A stretch of DNA of 64,000 bases, taken from RYN-230 sp963760405 (lineage in GTDB: Bacteria; Actinomycetota; Actinomycetes; Streptosporangiales; Streptosporangiaceae). Location: assembly GCA_963760405.1 (NCBI GenBank), contig CAVXCV010000010.1, positions 62,001 through 126,000 on the forward strand. Direction: 5' to 3'. Every line of letters starts with the position of its first letter. Position 1 is the stretch's first letter. This document shows, one piece after another, positions 56,112 to 64,000 of this stretch. A model generated the notes under the pieces. The model saw only the letters and a program-made list of their open reading frames with translations. It was not told the DNA's origin and searched no databases. Position numbers and translations under genes: made by a program.

Positions 56112-57015
56112 ATGATGCTGTCCGCCAAGGTCGCCGTGAACCCGCTGCCCTGGGTGCTCGGCCCGGATGGATTCGACCTGAGCCCGGCCACCGTGGCCGC
56201 CGCCGTCGCGGGCATCGCCCAGGCCGGTTTCACCGCGATCCATGCGGATGTGCCGGACGCGATGGACGTGGCGGAATACCGCAGCCTGCTCTCTGATCAT
56301 GGAATACGCCCTGCGCCGGGCTACTTCGGCGCGCACTTCGACGTGCCCGCGGCCGAGCTGCCCGGCCTGCTCGACGCGGCCCGGCGGCATGCCCGCACGC
56401 AGGCAGAACTCGGCCTGTCCGAGGTATTCCTGGCCAGCCACCTGAACCCGGCCCGGATCGGCGCGCCAGCCGTAGGCGCCAGCTTTGACGCCGGGCGGCT
56501 CGCGCTGGTGATCGAGCGGATCGCGGCTGTGGCCGAGGCGATCACGGCCGAAGGCGTGACGCCATGCTTCCATCCCCACGTCGGCAGCTGGATCGAGACC
56601 GAGCGGGAGGTCCGCGCCATGCTGGACTCCGTAGATGCCGCGATCCTCTCGTTCGGCCCGGACACCGGTCACCTGTTCTGGGCGGGCATCGATCCCGGCC
56701 GCGGTGATCTCTGACTACGCTCCGCGGGTGGGCGCGGTCCACCTGAAGGACGTGCACCGGGCGGCGGCTTCGCGTGCGCGGGAGCAGGATGATGACTACC
56801 CCGCGGCTACGTATAACGAGCACGTCTGGACCGAGCCCGGACGTGGCGACGTCGACTTCGGTGCTGTGTTCGCCGCGATTCCCCCGTCCTTTGACGGCTG
56901 GTTCGTGGTCGAGGTTGATGTCCCTGATCTGCCGACCAAGGAGGAGTCGACGGCGGAGTCGGCGCGCTGGATCCGCACTCAGCCCGAACGCGCCGCCTTC
57001 CGGGAGCGTGCATGA
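56112..57015 (+). pseudogene. Sugar phosphate isomerase/epimerase-type TIM barrel (no. 2), one frameshift
   Basis: A second, clearly different barrel (IolE-like): VAVNPLPWVLGPDGFDLSP, VTPCFHPHVGSWIETERE and LSFGPDTGHLFWAGIDP. An extra C at 56694-56696 breaks it; the correct frame reads AAVISDYAPRVGAVHLKDVHR, YNEHVWTEPGRGDVDF and ends at 57015. The indel context (GATCCCGG) is identical to that in the first barrel gene. GAGGGAG precedes ATG 56112. Confidence 0.82.
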
Positions 57016-58055
57016 CCCCGCCGCTCGGGGTCGGCATTCTCGGTGCCGGACCGGTGACACAAGCGATCCACCTGCCGACACTGGCCCGCCTGCCCGACAA
57101 GTTCCGGGTCACCGCGGTGATGGACATTGATGCCCAGGTCGCCACCTCAGTCGCGGCCCGGGCCGGCGCCGAACCAGTCCAGTCCGTGCAAGCGGTGCTC
57201 GACCACCCCGGCGTGGATGTCGTGGCGGTCTGCAGCCCGCACCAGTTCCACGCCGAGCAGGTCGCTGCGATCTGCGCATCCGGCAAGCGCGGCATTCTCT
57301 GCGAGAAGCCGCTGGCGACCAGCCGGGAAGAAGCCGAGAACATCACCACCGCTGTCGCGGCTTCCGGGATTCCCTTGATCGTCGGCGCGATGCACGCTTA
57401 CGATCCCGGCTGGCTGGCGGCGTTCGAGGCTTGCGCGGACCGGCTTGACACCGCGCACACCATCCGCTCGACGATCGTGCTGCCGTTCAACGATCGTTTC
57501 GAGGACTGGGCGACGGAGATCGCGAGCCGGCCGGCTCCGCCTGCTCCGTCCGGGCCGCTGGACGTTCATGCGCGCGCCGACCGGATACGCGGACTCGTGC
57601 TGGGCCTGTCCATCCATGACCTGCCGCTGGTCAGGGCCGTGGCGCCGACGCTCGACCGAGTCAGTCATGCCGAGTTCGTCACGCCCTTTGGCGGAGTGAT
57701 CTCGCTGACGGCAGCGGAGCGCAGGGTTGATCTCCTCGCGTTCATGCGCCCCGTCTGGCAGCCGGACTGGCGCTTCGAGATATGGGGCGGCGGCTGGTCA
57801 CTGGCCGTGTTCTTCACCCCCTCCTATGTGCAGGCCGGCTCAGCCAGCGCCACGATCCGCGACAGCCACGGCGAGCGGCATATCGCCGCCACGGCCTACA
57901 ACGGGTACGAGGGCGAGTGGCGGGAACTGCATGATGTGGTCAGCGGTGCGGCCGATCCCCGCTATCCCCTGACAGACTTGGTGGATGACCTGACGTTCGC
58001 CGCTGATATCGCCGATGGAGCCGCGTCCGCCGTGCTCGGTGGAGGTGCCCGATGA
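57012..58055 (+). CDS. Gfo/Idh/MocA-family oxidoreductase (347 aa), intact
   Basis: Rossmann motif VGILGAGPVTQAIHLPTLARL, then VCSPHQFHAEQVAAICASGKRGILCEKPLATS with the catalytic Lys. The C-domain sheet follows, with GLSIHDLPLVRAVAPTLDRV giving the substrate-site His/Asp. ATG 57012 overlaps the preceding TGA and its own TGA overlaps the next ATG, so it lies in one tightly coupled run. Probably oxidises or reduces a glycoside at C3 or interconverts an epimer; exact reaction is inferred from context. Confidence 0.87.
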   Translation: MTPPLGVGILGAGPVTQAIHLPTLARLPDKFRVTAVMDIDAQVATSVAARAGAEPVQSVQAVLDHPGVDVVAVCSPHQFHAEQVAAICASGKRGILCEKPLATSREEAENITTAVAASGIPLIVGAMHAYDPGWLAAFEACADRLDTAHTIRSTIVLPFNDRFEDWATEIASRPAPPAPSGPLDVHARADRIRGLVLGLSIHDLPLVRAVAPTLDRVSHAEFVTPFGGVISLTAAERRVDLLAFMRPVWQPDWRFEIWGGGWSLAVFFTPSYVQAGSASATIRDSHGERHIAATAYNGYEGEWRELHDVVSGAADPRYPLTDLVDDLTFAADIADGAASAVLGGGAR

Positions 58056-58894
58056 TGCCCGCCCCGGCTGCCGTAGCCATCGCGCAGCCAGCGCGTGCGG
58101 ATTTCGTCCGATCCCAGCACGCCGTCTGGGCGTCGCTCCCGATGTCGCTGACGGCCGGCGCGGACGGCGCCCGGATGATCGCGGTCGATGGCCAGTCGCC
58201 CGCCTGGCCGGAGACGCTGGCTGAGGCGATCCGTCCGGGCGTTGCCGGGGTGCTGCTCGTCCGCCCGGTGGCCGGCCCGCCGGCCCGCGACATCCGTGCG
58301 GTCGCTGAGGCGGCCGCCAGTACGGGAACGACTGTCGTCGTGGAAACGGCCTGGGCATCCAATCCGGCCGTCGCGCAGCTTGCGCGGGCCACTGCCGGAC
58401 GGCTGCCCGACATCGCGCTCGTCGACAGCGTGGCCCAGGTGGCCGGTGATCACCGCGGCCAGTGGGCGGATGTACTGCTCGATCACGTCATCCTGCTGCG
58501 GGCCATGGCCGGGCCGGTTGGTGCCGTGCGGTTCGCTGTGCAGGACACGCATGGGTACACCGTGGACGGCAGCCGGGGAGCATGCGCCATCGCCCTGTCG
58601 GCCGTTCAGTCCACGGTGTCGCCGCCCAGCACCCGCCTGGACGTCTACGGTGCCACTGCCGAAGCGCACCTGCTCGTGCCATCGGGGAGCACGGCCGCAC
58701 CCGCTGCGGCCTGGATCGTGGATGCGGCCGGCGCTACGGTCCAGCCCACGTGGTACGAGACAGCGTCCCGTGCGTCGTGGCGGCGGCTGGTCCGCGCAGT
58801 TTCTGAGCGCTCCGGCGAACCAGTGCCGGACCTGCCGGATCTGGCGGACGACACCGAGCTCGTGGCGGCGATCACCGGATCCTGGCCGGCCTGA
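58052..58894 (+). CDS. Orphan protein of the sugar run, possibly a non-catalytic Gfo/Idh-like partner (280 aa)
   Basis: Not recognised as a known family. An N-terminal alternating strand-helix region (GVAGVLLVRPVAGPPARDIRAVAEAAASTGTTVVVET) recalls a Rossmann half, but no GxGxxG is present. The second half (WADVLLDHVILLRAMAGPVGAVRFAV) recalls the sheet of Gfo/Idh proteins. Ends ELVAAITGSWPA like the last helix of that family. Start overlaps the preceding gene (ATGA). It may be a structural or regulatory subunit of the oxidoreductase upstream. This is speculative. Confidence 0.5.
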   Translation: MMPAPAAVAIAQPARADFVRSQHAVWASLPMSLTAGADGARMIAVDGQSPAWPETLAEAIRPGVAGVLLVRPVAGPPARDIRAVAEAAASTGTTVVVETAWASNPAVAQLARATAGRLPDIALVDSVAQVAGDHRGQWADVLLDHVILLRAMAGPVGAVRFAVQDTHGYTVDGSRGACAIALSAVQSTVSPPSTRLDVYGATAEAHLLVPSGSTAAPAAAWIVDAAGATVQPTWYETASRASWRRLVRAVSERSGEPVPDLPDLADDTELVAAITGSWPA

Positions 58895-58938
58895 TCACGT
58901 TGTCGCATTCAGCTGACCGATGGCCGATGGGAGCGCAC

Positions 58939-59802
58939 ATGACAAAGGTGGCCATTACCGGGGGCAGCGGGAAGCTTGGCCGCGCTGTCATCCATGAGCT
59001 TTCTGAATACGGCTGTACCGTCTTCAACTTTGACCTAGCGCCGCCGTCGTCACCGAGTCCGGCCACCTTCACCCGGATCGACCTCCGGGACTACGGCCAG
59101 GCCATCGAGGCCCTGCGTGGCATCGACTCCCTGCACGACGGCGTCGATGCCCTCGTTCACCTTGCGGCGATCCCTGGCCCTACCCACGCGGGCAACGCCG
59201 CGACTTTTGACAACAACATCACGTGCAGCTATCACGTGTACTCGGCTGCCCGCGTGGCCGGAATCACCAATATCGTCTGGGCCTCGAGCGAGACGCTGTA
59301 CGGCTACCCTTTTCACCGCCCGCCGCCGTACGTCCCCGTTGACGAGGAGTACGCCGCCCGCCCGGAAGTGGCCTACGCTCTCGGCAAGTGCCTGGAAGAG
59401 GAGATGGCCCGTCAGTTCTGCCGCTGGGATCCTGAGCTCAAGATGATTGGCCTGCGGTTCTCCAACGTCGTGGACGAGACGGACTATCCGCGGTTCCCCG
59501 GCTTCGACCGCGATCCAGCCGCGCGCAGCTGGAACCTCTGGTCCTACATCGACTCGCGGGATGGAGCCCAGGCAGTCCGCAAGGCACTGGAGTACCAGGC
59601 CACCGGCGCGCATGTCTTTGGCATCGCCAGCCCGGATACGGTCATGCTGCGACCCACGAGCGCGCTGCTGGACGAAATGCTCCCTGAGGTGGAACGCCGC
59701 CAGTCGTTTAGTGGTAATGAATCACTGATCTCTATCGAGAAAGCGTGTGCGGTTCTTGGTTACGAGCCAGCCCATACGTGGCGTACTGCCGTTCATGCCT
59801 GA
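58939..59802 (+). CDS. Extended SDR/NAD-dependent epimerase-dehydratase (287 aa)
   Basis: NAD-binding motif VAITGGSGKLGRAVIHEL (G-x-x-G-x-x-G type), VDALVHLAAIPGP, the Ser of WASSETLYG and the catalytic Tyr-x-x-x-Lys in AYALGKCLEEEM. The pattern fits sugar-nucleotide or uronate-type extended SDRs. ATG 58939 follows GGGAGCG. It closes the locus and probably finishes or isomerises the sugar product of the run. Confidence 0.83.
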   Translation: MTKVAITGGSGKLGRAVIHELSEYGCTVFNFDLAPPSSPSPATFTRIDLRDYGQAIEALRGIDSLHDGVDALVHLAAIPGPTHAGNAATFDNNITCSYHVYSAARVAGITNIVWASSETLYGYPFHRPPPYVPVDEEYAARPEVAYALGKCLEEEMARQFCRWDPELKMIGLRFSNVVDETDYPRFPGFDRDPAARSWNLWSYIDSRDGAQAVRKALEYQATGAHVFGIASPDTVMLRPTSALLDEMLPEVERRQSFSGNESLISIEKACAVLGYEPAHTWRTAVHA

Positions 59803-59866
59803 GGAATTGAAGGCGGCCCAGGCTGGCAGGTACAGCAACGAGGCGTCCGGCAGGGCCACCAGGGGC

Positions 59867-60157
59867 TCAGAAGAACTCTGACTGGCCGGCTCCCGACGAC
59901 TGCAGTGCGGCATCGTCGCGGAGGATGAGCCCATGGATCCGGCGCAGTTGCGGGCCTGGCTCGATCCCGTACTCGTTCTCGATCCCGTACTCGTTACTGA
60001 GCTCCTTCCATGACCGTGTATGGGTGTCCAGCGCTTCCGCGCGCCTGCCGCAACGATATAGGGCAAGCATGAGCTGGGCCCAGCTCTGTTCGCGTTCCGG
60101 TTCTTTCGCCACGCGTTCCCGGAGGACACCCAGGACCTGATGGTGCTGCCGGAGCAT
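59867..60157 (-). pseudogene. C-terminal BTAD fragment of a SARP-type regulator
   Basis: LREQ-type helices and WAQLMLALYRCGRRAEALDTH, then EPGPQLRRIHGLILRDD, identify the end of a bacterial transcription activator domain. The DNA-binding half is missing, so it cannot act as a regulator as it stands. An 18-bp tandem duplication adds a second NEYGIE block inside it. It occupies the 59803-60178 gap, where nothing else is seen. Confidence 0.78.
59960..59995. repeat. Perfect 18-bp tandem duplication
   Basis: CTCGATCCCGTACTCGTT occurs twice back to back (59960-59977 and 59978-59995). In the minus-strand BTAD remnant it adds six residues (NEYGIE twice) without changing frame, so it is a recent replication-slippage type insertion. 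Confidence 0.9.
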
Positions 60158-60178
60158 AAGGCGGGCGGTAATGAGGGC

Positions 60179-61138
60179 GTGACTGCTAGCGGCGCAGGTG
60201 CAACGCGTGTAGCGCTCGTGTGGCTGGCTGTTATCGTCGTCGGGGTCTGCGCCGCGTGCGGTGCCGGCGGTTCAGGCGCAGTTGCCGAGTCGGCCGCCGC
60301 GCCGACGCCGACCCCGGCGAGCGTGGTGGCCCTGCACCTGCCGTTTGACACTTATGCGCTGAGCGACGCGCAAGAAGCTGTTGATGAGTACCTTGGCCTG
60401 TTCCTCGAGAAGTCCTGCATGGCCAAGCTCGGCTTCAGTTTCCTGCCCGGCCTCAACGCTGGTTACGTGGCGAGGGACACCCGGACGTTCGTGGAGTTCG
60501 ACTCGCGGCTGTGGGGTATCAGTGACCCGGTCCAGGCGGGGCTGTACGGCTACCATCTCCCACCATGGGTGCAGGGGGCGGCGGACTCCCGTTCGCAATC
60601 ACTGGGTTCCCTGCCCCCCGCGGAGCAGGCTGCCCTGCTCGGCTTCCAGCCGTCGGCGCAGCGGAGCAGTGGATCGGTGAGCGGACGGCCGTCCGGGGTT
60701 CCCGCGGGAGGATGTCGTGGCCTGGCGCAGCGCGAGGTTGCCGCCGCGGGCGTTAGCGCGGTGGACCAGACGGCGGCGGTGGTCGCTCAGCTCCGGCTCG
60801 AGAGCTTTGAGCATGCTCAGGCCGATGCCCGGGTGCGGAAGGTCTTCGCTGAATGGTCATCGTGCATGAGGGCGTCGGGCTACGTGTACGCAACGCCCTT
60901 CAAGCCTGCCTTCAACATGGAGGCGGGGCCGACCGCACTGGAGGTGCAGACGGCGAAGGCGGATGTCGCCTGCAAATACAGAACCAATCTGTTCGGCGTG
61001 GCCTACGCGGTCCAGGCCGATTACCAGAACGCCCTGATCGAGTCGGACGCCCAGCAGCTCGCCGTCATCAAGGCCCAGGTCAAGGGGCAGCAGCGGGCGC
61101 TCGTCGCGGTGGAAGTGAAGTACGGGATTGCCGGGTAG
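60179..61138 (+). CDS. Putative secreted lipoprotein of unknown function (319 aa)
   Basis: A lipoprotein signal: hydrophobic LVWLAVIVVGVCAAC with the acylated Cys27 followed by a Gly/Ser/Ala-Thr-Pro linker. The mature part is helical and neutral with a few Cys (SCMAKLGF, SSCMRASGY, CKYRTNLFG), which could pair. No known family identified. GTG 60179 gives a normal short signal peptide; a start at 60140 would place 13 hydrophilic residues first. It would sit on the outer face of the cell membrane. Confidence 0.65.
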   Translation: MTASGAGATRVALVWLAVIVVGVCAACGAGGSGAVAESAAAPTPTPASVVALHLPFDTYALSDAQEAVDEYLGLFLEKSCMAKLGFSFLPGLNAGYVARDTRTFVEFDSRLWGISDPVQAGLYGYHLPPWVQGAADSRSQSLGSLPPAEQAALLGFQPSAQRSSGSVSGRPSGVPAGGCRGLAQREVAAAGVSAVDQTAAVVAQLRLESFEHAQADARVRKVFAEWSSCMRASGYVYATPFKPAFNMEAGPTALEVQTAKADVACKYRTNLFGVAYAVQADYQNALIESDAQQLAVIKAQVKGQQRALVAVEVKYGIAG

Positions 61139-61183
61139 CGAACCGCCCCGACCAGTGCAAGTTCGGGACCGCGGCCTGTCGCA

Positions 61184-61405
61184 TCAGCTCACGACCTCGC
61201 TGCGCAGCAGGCCGAGCTTCTCGAACACGGGGGCATCGGAGAAGGTGAACACATCCAGCTGGCTGTCGGCCTGCAACGCGAATTCGGTCCACGCTGGCAC
61301 GGCGACGACATCGCCGCGTTGGAGGTTCCGTTGCTGAGAATTGAGGGCCACGCTGCCGTGGCCGGGCGGTGGGCGCACCACGTCGGCCCAGCCGGGGCCG
61401 GTCAT
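61184..61405 (-). pseudogene. C-terminal fragment of gentisate 1,2-dioxygenase-like cupin
   Basis: NLQRGDVVAVPAWTEFALQ, then LDVFTFSDAPVFEKLGLLR, are the last strands of a gentisate-dioxygenase-type bicupin. The N-terminal cupin with the iron histidines is gone. The ATG at 61405 overlaps the stop of the phosphotransferase upstream (TGATG/ATGA), so the fragment may still be translated as a 73-residue scrap. Confidence 0.7.
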
Positions 61406-62667
61406 GGCGCCGGGGGAGTGGTCTCGAAGTACCTGGGGTTGGCGACGGCGAGCTTGGCGGCGACGCTGCTGGCGAGACCGGCCCCCTGCGGGACGGGGCC
61501 GAGTTCGAGCTCGCGAGCGAGGATCCCCAGGACGTTGGCGGCGACGCGGGCGTGGAAAGACAGTTGCCCGGTGGTGGCCGGCCTGACCTCGCTGGTGAGG
61601 AACTCCCGGACCGCCTCAAGCAGTTCGCTAGCGGTAGGCCGGCCATGAGGAGCCGGGGCAGGCTGCGCTAGTCCCGTCAGGCGCGGACGGTGCCAAGCGG
61701 CTTCGGCGGCGGCGTCCGGTGCGAGGAGCAGGAGCAGGTCCCATTCCTGCTCGCATACGCGGCGGCCGATCGCGGCCAGTTCAACGGACCGGTGGACACC
61801 AGACAGGTGAGCGTGAGCCTGGGACATGCATATGATCCCCCAGCGAAGCGTGCCGAGGACCTCCCACCAGCGCAGCTCGTCCAGGGTGATATCGGCGCCG
61901 CCAGCGGCCCGGTAGGCGGCCAGCAGTTCCTCCCGGCTGCCCAGGCCGCCGGCGGATGGTTCCACCCCGAACCGCCACGCCTTGACGCAGAACCAGCCCA
62001 GGTCCTCGGCCGGGCTGCCGACGTGGACCAATTCCCAGTCGATGACCGCTCGCAGCGAGTCCGGGCCGACGATGAGGTTGCCGAGCCGCAGGTCCCCGTG
62101 CGCGATCACCGGTTCGCGGGACGGCGGCGGGTCGGCTTCGAGCGCGCGCAGGGCCAGTTCGAATACCGGGCTGGTCTGCTCGAAGGTGGCGAGCTGCGCT
62201 CGCAGGCCGGCCAGTGGCTCCGGGGCAGGCAGGTCCGCTGGGACCTCCAGCGCGTGCAGGCCTGCGGCGAACCCGGCGACCTGGCGCACCAGCACCTTCC
62301 GGGCCTGGCGGTAGGTGGCGTCGCGGAGGATGCGGCGGGCGATGGTTTCGCCGGGGACCCGGCGCATGATCAGGCCGGCTGTGCCCCACAGATCCGTTTC
62401 GTCGGTGTACAGCAGTATCTCGGGCACGGCGAGCTTGGCCGCCCGCGCCTTGCTGATGACGCGCGCTTCCCGGCTCATGGAACCGGGCTCGCCCGGTCGC
62501 CCGGGCGGGTCACGGCGCAGCACGAGTTCCGTCCCCGCCCCGTCGGCGCCGATCGCGTCGAACGACCACGTCTCCCGGGACGCGCCGCCAGAAAGCCGGG
62601 TCATGCCCTCGACGGTGACCGGGCCGAGGACAGCCTGAAGCGCGGCGGAGAGCTGGCGTTTGTCCAT
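61402..62667 (-). CDS. Phosphotransferase-family protein, acyl-CoA-dehydrogenase-associated (421 aa)
   Basis: APH-fold kinase with the Brenner motif VIAHGDLRLGNLIVG and the metal motif AVIDWELVHVGSPAEDLGWF, plus an N-lobe with TELVLRRDPPG. In actinobacteria and animals such proteins (ACAD10/11-like) phosphorylate 4-hydroxyacyl-CoA or related intermediates before elimination. The ATG (62667) overlaps the stop of the acyl-CoA dehydrogenase, so the two are coupled, supporting a joint catabolic role. Confidence 0.87.
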   Translation of the reverse strand: MDKRQLSAALQAVLGPVTVEGMTRLSGGASRETWSFDAIGADGAGTELVLRRDPPGRPGEPGSMSREARVISKARAAKLAVPEILLYTDETDLWGTAGLIMRRVPGETIARRILRDATYRQARKVLVRQVAGFAAGLHALEVPADLPAPEPLAGLRAQLATFEQTSPVFELALRALEADPPPSREPVIAHGDLRLGNLIVGPDSLRAVIDWELVHVGSPAEDLGWFCVKAWRFGVEPSAGGLGSREELLAAYRAAGGADITLDELRWWEVLGTLRWGIICMSQAHAHLSGVHRSVELAAIGRRVCEQEWDLLLLLAPDAAAEAAWHRPRLTGLAQPAPAPHGRPTASELLEAVREFLTSEVRPATTGQLSFHARVAANVLGILARELELGPVPQGAGLASSVAAKLAVANPRYFETTPPAP

Positions 62668-63962
62668 CAGCTTCTGGCCACGCCCGGGGCGGCGTCGTCG
62701 GTCACGCCCTTCGGGGCGCGCTGGCGCATGAACCCGAACATGTACCCGGCCACCCGGCGCATCTGGATCTCCTCGGTACCTTCAGTGATCCGGTAGCGGC
62801 GGTGGTGCCGGTAGATGTGCTCGAACGGCTTGTGCCGGGAGTAGCCGAGCCCGCCGTGGATCTGCATGGCCCGGTCCGCGGCTTCACAGCACAGCCGGTT
62901 CGCCCAGTAGTTGCACATCGACACCTTGTCCGAGACGGAGAACGCACCGTAGGTGTCCATCTGCCAGGCGGTCTTGTGAATCAGCGCGCGCAGCATCTCG
63001 CACTGGGTCTGCAGTTCCACCAGCGGGAACTGGATCGCCTGGTTGGCCGCCAGCGGCTTGCCGAACGGCTTGCGCTCTTTGGCGTAGGCGACCGACTCAT
63101 TTATGCAGTACTGGGCGGCGCCGAGGCTGGACGCGGCCTGGCGGATCCGGTTCTCGTTGAAGAAGTGCTGCACCACCTGGAGGCCGCGCCCTTCCCCGCC
63201 GAAGATCGCCGACTCCGGCACCCGGACGCCGCCGAGGGTGACGTGGGCGTGGTCAGTCGGCATGTTAAACGTCCACAGGTATCCCTCGACCGTGAAGCCA
63301 GGGGAGTCCACCGGCACCAGGAATGCGGTGATCCCGGTGGCGTCGCCGGACTGCCCGCTGGTGCGGGCGAAGATCAGGTCGTGCGAGGTGTTGTGCACGC
63401 CGGTGTTGAATGTCTTCTCCCCGTCGATCACCCACTCGTCCCCGTCCCGGGTAGCGGTGGTCTCCATGAATGTGGCGTCCGACCCGTGCGCGGGCTCGGT
63501 TATCCCGAACGCGAAACCTCTCCGGGCAGACGCCAGGCTCTCCGCCCATTCCGCCCGCTGACTGGGCGTGCCGTAATGGATCATCAGCAGCAGGCCGACA
63601 TTGTTGCCCACGATCATGTGCTCGTTCTGGAGGTCGCAGTGCAGTCCCAGGCCTTTGGCTGCCAGGTGCTCGCGTATGACCGCCATGCCAAGGTTCGTAC
63701 CGTTCTTTCCGCCGTACTCGGCGGGACAGGCGTACCGGTAGTGGCCAGCGGCGTCGGCCCGGTGCACCGCTTCGCGCAGCAGCGCCTCCCACTCCCGGCT
63801 GGGCAGGCCGCCGGCGTCCCAGTCCGTGCGGGCGTCCTCCCGCCGGTGGTCAAAGAACCGGATGTTGTCGTCCTGGCGCTCCAGCGGGCGGATCTCCCGC
63901 TCGATGAACTCATCCAGTTCCGCGAGGTAGGCGGCCAGGTCGGCAGGAATGTCGAAGTCCAC
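62667..63962 (-). CDS. Acyl-CoA dehydrogenase (431 aa), ACAD10/11-associated type
   Basis: FAD-dependent acyl-CoA dehydrogenase: FGITEPAHGSDATFMETTATRDGDEW (substrate and FAD block), YAKERKPFGKPLAANQAIQFPL, and the ending IHGGLGYSRHKPFEHIYRHHRRYRITEGTEEIQMRRV. GTG 63962 is chosen because GAGGGGAG lies just upstream; a TTG 18 nt earlier is possible. Forms an operon with the phosphotransferase. Together they point to hydroxylated or branched fatty-acyl catabolism (inference). Confidence 0.9.
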   Translation of the reverse strand: MDFDIPADLAAYLAELDEFIEREIRPLERQDDNIRFFDHRREDARTDWDAGGLPSREWEALLREAVHRADAAGHYRYACPAEYGGKNGTNLGMAVIREHLAAKGLGLHCDLQNEHMIVGNNVGLLLMIHYGTPSQRAEWAESLASARRGFAFGITEPAHGSDATFMETTATRDGDEWVIDGEKTFNTGVHNTSHDLIFARTSGQSGDATGITAFLVPVDSPGFTVEGYLWTFNMPTDHAHVTLGGVRVPESAIFGGEGRGLQVVQHFFNENRIRQAASSLGAAQYCINESVAYAKERKPFGKPLAANQAIQFPLVELQTQCEMLRALIHKTAWQMDTYGAFSVSDKVSMCNYWANRLCCEAADRAMQIHGGLGYSRHKPFEHIYRHHRRYRITEGTEEIQMRRVAGYMFGFMRQRAPKGVTDDAAPGVARS

Positions 63963-64000
63963 GATGCTCCCCTCGCGCAAGCGTTACTCACAGCGCAACC

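Noticed and set aside
1..64000. CRISPR arrays, prophage or insertion sequences
   Set aside because: No repeated 25-40 bp spacer-like arrays, no integrase or transposase motif and no terminal inverted repeats were seen; this is by eye and not an exhaustive search.

Overview
The window comes from a high-GC actinobacterium. Four things point there: F420-type and SARP/BTAD-type proteins, a mycothiol-linked DinB domain remnant, a sugar ABC importer without its own ATPase (usually served by a shared MsiK-type ATPase in this phylum), and many GTG or leaderless starts with very short intergenic gaps. No rRNA, tRNA, CRISPR array, insertion sequence or prophage gene was seen. The species cannot be named from the sequence.

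Layout. 1-3.1 kb: the 3' part of a large MalT/LuxR-type AAA regulator and a small conserved protein. 3.1-10 kb: a truncated AlkA-type glycosylase, an MFS exporter with its TetR regulator, a DUF1269 protein, an XRE-cupin regulator coupled to a B3/B4-domain protein, a DUF998 protein and a methyltransferase. 10-18.5 kb: an MMPL exporter, a hypothetical protein coupled to a GT-C-like membrane protein, a STAS protein, an AhpD-like protein and an MBL-fold hydrolase. 18.5-20.3 kb: gene debris and a frameshifted aminotransferase. 20.4-27.7 kb: a 4-hydroxyphenylacetate (homoprotocatechuate meta-cleavage) catabolic cluster made of HpaB, a FAH-RraA fusion, a GntR regulator, a DapA-family lyase, HpaE and HpaD. 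27.8-37.3 kb: small accessory metabolic genes (SRPBCC, cupins, PLP decarboxylase, LysR, monooxygenase, iron-dependent ADH, LLM oxidoreductase, DUF1707, phosphotransferase). 37.4-46.3 kb: membrane protein, YihY, rhodanese, DUF1059, SARP regulator, two DHFR/RibD-like reductases, FHA, O-methyltransferase and a membrane-anchored propeller-like protein. 46.9-59.8 kb: a glycoside-utilisation locus with a ROK regulator, GH3 glucosidase, CUT1 importer and solute-binding protein on one strand. Divergent from these is an oxidoreductase/isomerase run: two Gfo/Idh/MocA proteins, two TIM-barrel isomerases, an orphan protein and an extended SDR. 59.8-64 kb: a SARP remnant, a lipoprotein, a gentisate-dioxygenase remnant, a phosphotransferase and an acyl-CoA dehydrogenase.

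Two features stand out. First, the gaps between intact genes hold at least ten recognisable fragments of unrelated genes (AlkA, SDR, VOC/DinB, PoxB, GT39, ADH, RCC1, DUF1214, BTAD, gentisate dioxygenase), so the region looks like a chromosomal rearrangement and decay zone. Second, about nineteen single- or dinucleotide frameshifts lie between 19 and 57 kb. They fall mainly in the hpa and sugar loci, often in short C or G runs, while the flanking 19 kb and 7 kb are clean. They are either recent pseudogenisation or base-call errors, and raw reads would decide. I list frame-interrupted genes as pseudogenes but give the full reconstructed extent.

The best candidate for an undescribed system is the 46.9-59.8 kb locus. 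Its two oxidoreductases, two isomerases and a Gfo/Idh-like orphan lacking a visible dinucleotide motif resemble 3-keto-glycoside and C-glycoside cleavage systems in type of gene content. The FAH-RraA fusion with an intact aldolase motif, next to a DapA-type lyase in a cluster without HpaI or HpaH, is the second.
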